DNA from: Flavobacterium sp.
GTDB lineage: Bacteria > Bacteroidota > Bacteroidia > Flavobacteriales > Flavobacteriaceae
Assembly: GCA_020403245.1 (NCBI GenBank)
Contig: JADBYA010000002.1
Location: 1-64,000 of the forward strand
Direction of reading: 5' to 3'
DNA length: 64,000 nt
Under the pieces are notes generated by a model. The model saw nothing but the letters and a program-made list of their open reading frames with translations, was not told the origin of the DNA and searched no databases. Position 1 is the stretch's first letter, and every line of letters starts with the position of its first letter. A program made the translations under genes and the position numbers. Shown piece after piece: positions 60,808 through 64,000 of the stretch.

Positions 60808-62156
60808 TATTTTTTTTGCTTTTTAATAAGTTCATTAGCTTTTGCAAAATACTTTTCTTTCTTCTTCATATCGCCCAAACCATTATAGGATTCTCCTAAT
60901 TGTATGTTGAAATTAATTTCCAAAGCCGCATTGTCAATAACAAAATCCAAGCCAGTTTCAAGAAACTCAGCTGCTTTCTTATAATTACTCAACTGATTGT
61001 TAGCCAAACCTGCATAATAATAAAACTCTGGTTGGGTTGGGAAGAGTTGTGATAAATCGTCAGCTTTTTTGGATAATATATCAAACTGTTGTTTCTCGGT
61101 GACAGCTTGAAGTATCAAAAGCTGTGTCTCTATATCTTCTTCGGCATTTTTTATATGCATTTCAAAATACTTGATGGCTTTTTCCCAATTGGCTTTTGAA
61201 TAATAAAATTTGCCTATTTCTTTAGCCACTTTCACCTCTTTATCGTTATCAAAATAAGAAATGGCTTTGTCTAAATCGGGCTCGTATTTTGGGTTATTTT
61301 TAGCATAGATTAAAAATTCATTCAGCATTCGATGTTTGATTTTTGAATCTATTTTTTTACTTGGTAAAACGATATTCATGGCTTTCACGGCATTATCACC
61401 ATCATTATTATTCAAATGAAATTTAAACAAGCTCACTTGCGCCCAATCAGAAGTTGGAATAGCTGTCTCTAATTTTTTAGCAATTTCCAATGCTTTCTCT
61501 TCTTGATTGCTTTGTGAATACATATAAATCAAAGAAATATAATTGGACTCTTCTTTTGGGTTTTTTTTAATTTGTTCCAATAAATTATTTTTTTCCGCCG
61601 ATTGATATTTGGCATCTTTCAGAATTTCTGCCTTATACAATTCCCGTTTATCCGATTTCCCCACTTTATCATTCAACTCATTGATTAATTCTAGGGCTTT
61701 GTCAAACTGTTGCGTATTCATATACAATGACACCAAGTCTTCTTTATACTCTTCTTTGAATTCTACCAGTTTTTCAACAATAATTATCGATTGATTATAA
61801 TCATGCGTTGCATAGCAAACGTCGTACATTCCAACCCAAGCCCAACGGTTTTTGGGATCCATCTGGGTTACTTTTTCAAAATTGTCGTAGGCGTCTTTAT
61901 ATTTTTTTTGAGATAAATAGTTTTTCCCTAATTCAAAATAAACTACCGCATTGTTAGGTTCTAATTCTTTGCATTGCTGAAGAGCTTCAAGCGCTTTGTC
62001 ATAATTCTCGATGCTCTTTTGCTTTAAAGATTCATAAAAATAATTTTGAAATTTATTGTCTACTGCAGCCACATCTTGAGGTTCGGTTTGAGCCATAAGT
62101 AAACTAGGAATAAAAATCATCCCCAACATTTGCCAATAAATTTTTATTTTTTTCAT
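60807..62156 (-). CDS. Tetratricopeptide repeat protein
   Basis: The 449-residue protein has a signal peptide (MLGMIFIPSLLMAQ) and many TPR units, for example ALEALQQCKELEPNNAVVYF and AYDNFEKVTQMDPKNRWAWV. Being periplasmic, it is a likely scaffold. It is followed by the DUF4292 gene with a 1-nt overlap and forms the conserved order nucleotidyltransferase, TPR, DUF4292, EnvC-like. No enzyme domain is present. Confidence 0.9.
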   Translation of the reverse strand: MKKIKIYWQMLGMIFIPSLLMAQTEPQDVAAVDNKFQNYFYESLKQKSIENYDKALEALQQCKELEPNNAVVYFELGKNYLSQKKYKDAYDNFEKVTQMDPKNRWAWVGMYDVCYATHDYNQSIIIVEKLVEFKEEYKEDLVSLYMNTQQFDKALELINELNDKVGKSDKRELYKAEILKDAKYQSAEKNNLLEQIKKNPKEESNYISLIYMYSQSNQEEKALEIAKKLETAIPTSDWAQVSLFKFHLNNNDGDNAVKAMNIVLPSKKIDSKIKHRMLNEFLIYAKNNPKYEPDLDKAISYFDNDKEVKVAKEIGKFYYSKANWEKAIKYFEMHIKNAEEDIETQLLILQAVTEKQQFDILSKKADDLSQLFPTQPEFYYYAGLANNQLSNYKKAAEFLETGLDFVIDNAALEINFNIQLGESYNGLGDMKKKEKYFAKANELIKKQKK

Positions 62157-62186
62157 TTTTTGCTGAATTAAATTTCAGTATCAAAA

Positions 62187-63197
62187 TTATTCTAAAACAG
62201 AGTAATCCCCAATACTAATGCTTGTAAAATTACCATCAAAATTCACATGATTCCCTATCATGGCATTATCTAAATGAGCATTTTTTATATGAGCGTGTGT
62301 TTGAACTAAGCTGTTTTTAATTGTTGTGTTTTGAACATGACAGCCATCGCCTAAAGACACATTTGGTCCAACAGTGGCGTTAATTAAAACTACATTTTTC
62401 CCAATGTAGCAAGGAGAAATTATGGTTGAATTCTCCAATTTTACATCATAATCTACCAAGTGTACTCCATCACTGTGTAAAAATCCTAACATTCTGCTAT
62501 TGGTTTCTACCGTAACGTCTTTATTGCCACAGTCCATCCATTGGTCTACTTTTCCTGGAACAAATTTCATGCCTTTTGCCATCATTTGCTTTATTCCATC
62601 GTTAATTTGGTATTCGCCACCGTGAATAATGTTGTTGTCCAACACATATTGCAATTCATTTTTTAAAATAGCAACATCTTTAAAATAATAAATTCCAATT
62701 ACCGCTAAATCGGAAACAAACTCCTTGGGTTTTTCTACCAATTCAATAATTTCTCCCTTGGTATTTAGGTTTACCACGCCAAAAGCTTCGGGTTGCTCCA
62801 CTTGCTTAACCCAAATTACACTATCGGCTGTTTTGTCTAAATCAAAATCGGCACGAATTAAAGTGTCTGCATAGGCAATTACCGCTGGTCCGCTCAAAGA
62901 ATCTTTGGCGCACATAATCGCATGACCCGTTCCCAATGCTTCATTTTGATAGTAAATCGTTCCTTTTGCTCCGAGTTTTTGAGCTATTGCTATGAGTTCT
63001 TCTTCTACTTTTTTGCCAAAACTTTCATGGATGACAAACGCTACTTCATCTATTTTCTGATTTAAAACGCCAGCAATATCTTCAACTAAGCGGTGAACTA
63101 TGGGTTTTCCTGCTATGGGAATTAATGGTTTTGGGATGGTTAACGTGTGTGGTCTTAATCTGGAACCGCGACCTGCCATAGGTACTATTATTTTCAT
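62187..63197 (-). CDS. Sugar-phosphate nucleotidyltransferase
   Basis: The 336-residue protein starts with MKIIVPMAGRGSRLRPHTLT, the nucleotide-binding loop of glucose-1-phosphate thymidylyltransferases and mannose-1-phosphate guanylyltransferases, with PKPLIPIAGKPIV. The C-terminal part (about 245-336) is a left-handed beta-helix (hexapeptide) seen in LpxA-like or GlmU-like fusions. It makes a nucleotide sugar for envelope polymers. The exact sugar is not evident. Confidence 0.9.
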   Translation of the reverse strand: MKIIVPMAGRGSRLRPHTLTIPKPLIPIAGKPIVHRLVEDIAGVLNQKIDEVAFVIHESFGKKVEEELIAIAQKLGAKGTIYYQNEALGTGHAIMCAKDSLSGPAVIAYADTLIRADFDLDKTADSVIWVKQVEQPEAFGVVNLNTKGEIIELVEKPKEFVSDLAVIGIYYFKDVAILKNELQYVLDNNIIHGGEYQINDGIKQMMAKGMKFVPGKVDQWMDCGNKDVTVETNSRMLGFLHSDGVHLVDYDVKLENSTIISPCYIGKNVVLINATVGPNVSLGDGCHVQNTTIKNSLVQTHAHIKNAHLDNAMIGNHVNFDGNFTSISIGDYSVLE

Positions 63198-63235
63198 AAA
63201 AATTGTATTAAGATTTGAGTATTAAGTATTAAGAC

Positions 63236-63271
63236 TGAAACTGCCTACTAATTACTGAACACTGATTACTA
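63236..63271 (-). repeat. CAGTNNT heptad repeat at the dut 3' end
   Basis: On the dut strand the stop is followed by TAATCAGTGTTCAGTAATTA then GTAGGCAGTTTCAGTC, a 7-nt rhythm of CAGT(A/G/T)(A/T)T. Related sites follow scoA, hemE and the HD hydrolase. Confidence 0.65.
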
Positions 63272-63703
63272 TTTCACTCCTGTACTTCCAAAACCACCTT
63301 CGCCACGAGTTGTTTCAGACAATTCTTCAACTGAAATCCATTCGGCGCGTTCGTGTTTGGCGATGATTAATTGGGCTATTCTTTCGCCGTTTTCAATGAT
63401 AAAATCTTCTTGGGATAAATTTACTAAAATCACACCAATTTCGCCACGATAATCAGCATCTACTGTTCCTGGAGAATTGAGAACGGTAATTCCTTTTTTG
63501 GCTGCCAGTCCGCTTCTTGGTCTTACTTGCGCTTCGTAACCGATTGGCAATTCAATAAAAAGTCCGGTTTTTACGATAGCTCTTTCCAGTGGTTTTAGTT
63601 CTATTGGTTCAACCAAATTCGCTCTTAAATCCATTCCGGCTGACGCAATGGTTTCGTAATTGGGTAAATCGTGTTGCGATTTATTGATTATTTTTATTTG
63701 CAT
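63269..63703 (-). CDS. dut: dUTP diphosphatase
   Basis: The 144-residue trimeric dUTPase has all five motifs: [43 protein letters not shown] and the C-terminal [10 protein letters not shown]. It removes dUTP to keep uracil out of DNA and provides dUMP for thymidylate. It lies between a flippase gene and the nucleotidyltransferase, a usual order in Bacteroidota. A CACAAAG-type repeat lies upstream. Confidence 0.97.
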   Translation of the reverse strand: MQIKIINKSQHDLPNYETIASAGMDLRANLVEPIELKPLERAIVKTGLFIELPIGYEAQVRPRSGLAAKKGITVLNSPGTVDADYRGEIGVILVNLSQEDFIIENGERIAQLIIAKHERAEWISVEELSETTRGEGGFGSTGVK

Positions 63704-63716
63704 ATTCTATGTTTTG

Positions 63717-63741
63717 CCACAAAGTCACTAAGACTCGAAGG
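63717..63741. repeat. CACAAAG/CACTAAG repeat
   Basis: CCACAAAGTCACTAAGACTC followed by GAAGG has the heptad pattern seen at 13948-14050 and 37929-38007. It lies between dut and the flippase gene. Confidence 0.55.
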
Positions 63742-63745
63742 TTAT

Positions 63746-64000
63746 TTATTTTTTTCTTTTAATGATTCTAAGTAAGGTTTCTTTTTCGTTGTGGTAAATA
63801 AAGTATAAAAATAGCGATAGTAAAACTATCTTAATTAAATAATTTTCTCTTAAAACCGGAATATAAAACGAAATAGCGGAAAACAAAATCGTAATTCCTA
63901 AATATTTCAAAATAACATTCATTTCATAGGGAATCGGATAGTTTTTTTGACCTAACTGATAGGATATAATCATCATGCTACCATAAGCCGCAATAGTTGC
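63746..64000 (-). CDS. Oligosaccharide flippase (Wzx-like), C-terminal end (5' part outside window)
   Basis: The frame is open to base 64000, and reads ATIAAYGSMMIISYQLGQKN, typical of the last helices of Wzx-type polysaccharide flippases, with a Lys-rich tail (RIIKRKK). It moves lipid-linked sugars across the inner membrane. The methionines at 63976 and 63973 are internal. It precedes dut by 42 nt. Confidence 0.8.
   Translation of the reverse strand, partial: ATIAAYGSMMIISYQLGQKNYPIPYEMNVILKYLGITILFSAISFYIPVLRENYLIKIVLLSLFLYFIYHNEKETLLRIIKRKK

Overview
The window is a low-GC chromosome segment from a Bacteroidota bacterium, almost certainly a Flavobacteriaceae member close to Flavobacterium. 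The evidence is the gliding gene gldH, a type IX secretion (T9SS) sorting domain on a subtilase, Bacteroidota promoters (TAnnTTTG with TTTG or TTG about 20 nt upstream), the absence of Shine-Dalgarno sequences, a lycopene cyclase, an acyl-ACP desaturase and many flavobacterial lipoproteins. No rRNA, tRNA, CRISPR array, transposase or integrase was recognised.

Layout. 1-9651 is a metal-homeostasis region: feoB (5' end outside the window), a TonB receptor, a 41-residue FeoB-associated protein, a mntR/dtxR-like regulator with a ZIP transporter, a Fur/Zur-type repressor, a MerC-like protein, an exported thiol-dioxygenase-like cupin and a COG0523 metallochaperone GTPase. A second TonB receptor follows (9766-11811). 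11858-21233 holds lycopene cyclase, a bacilliredoxin, trhO, a PSP1 protein, gldH, a class A penicillin-binding protein and scoAB. 21223-28022 holds a Gate-domain permease, a secreted subtilase, an exonuclease and a c-type cytochrome. 28026-37937 is the heme pathway: hemB, hemF, hemE, hemD, hemC and hemA on the minus strand, then an AraC regulator, hemH and hemJ on the plus strand. 38020-55823 holds a histidine kinase, a crotonase, an AAA ATPase, an HD hydrolase, desaturase, acyltransferases, recA, an ECF sigma factor with its partner, trpS, dprA, a HU-SPOR protein and a thioesterase. 55918-58733 looks accessory (toxin-like lipoprotein, membrane protein, XRE regulator). 58743-64000 is a core cluster: EnvC-like protein, DUF4292 lipoprotein, TPR protein, nucleotidyltransferase, dut and the end of a flippase gene.

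The most unusual signals are in the small-scale structure. First, four consecutive heme genes (hemB, hemF, hemE, hemD) carry short palindromic or GC-rich dispersed repeats read in frame as extra peptides, and repeats of several families supply the last codons and stop codon of scoA, hemC, hemD, hemE and hemJ. Second, two loci share one architecture: an intact gene, one antisense cargo gene, then a diverged copy of the first gene's 3' end (feoB with a lipoprotein; HD hydrolase with an AAA ATPase). In both, the coding differences are mostly synonymous, which suggests the 3' end came from a related allele. Third, the metal cluster carries candidate operators: a TTTAG-N6-CTAAA palindrome near the dtxR-like gene and over a TonB receptor promoter, and a 27-bp palindrome between the Fur-type gene and merC. 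These are sequence-level inferences; no search or alignment program was run.
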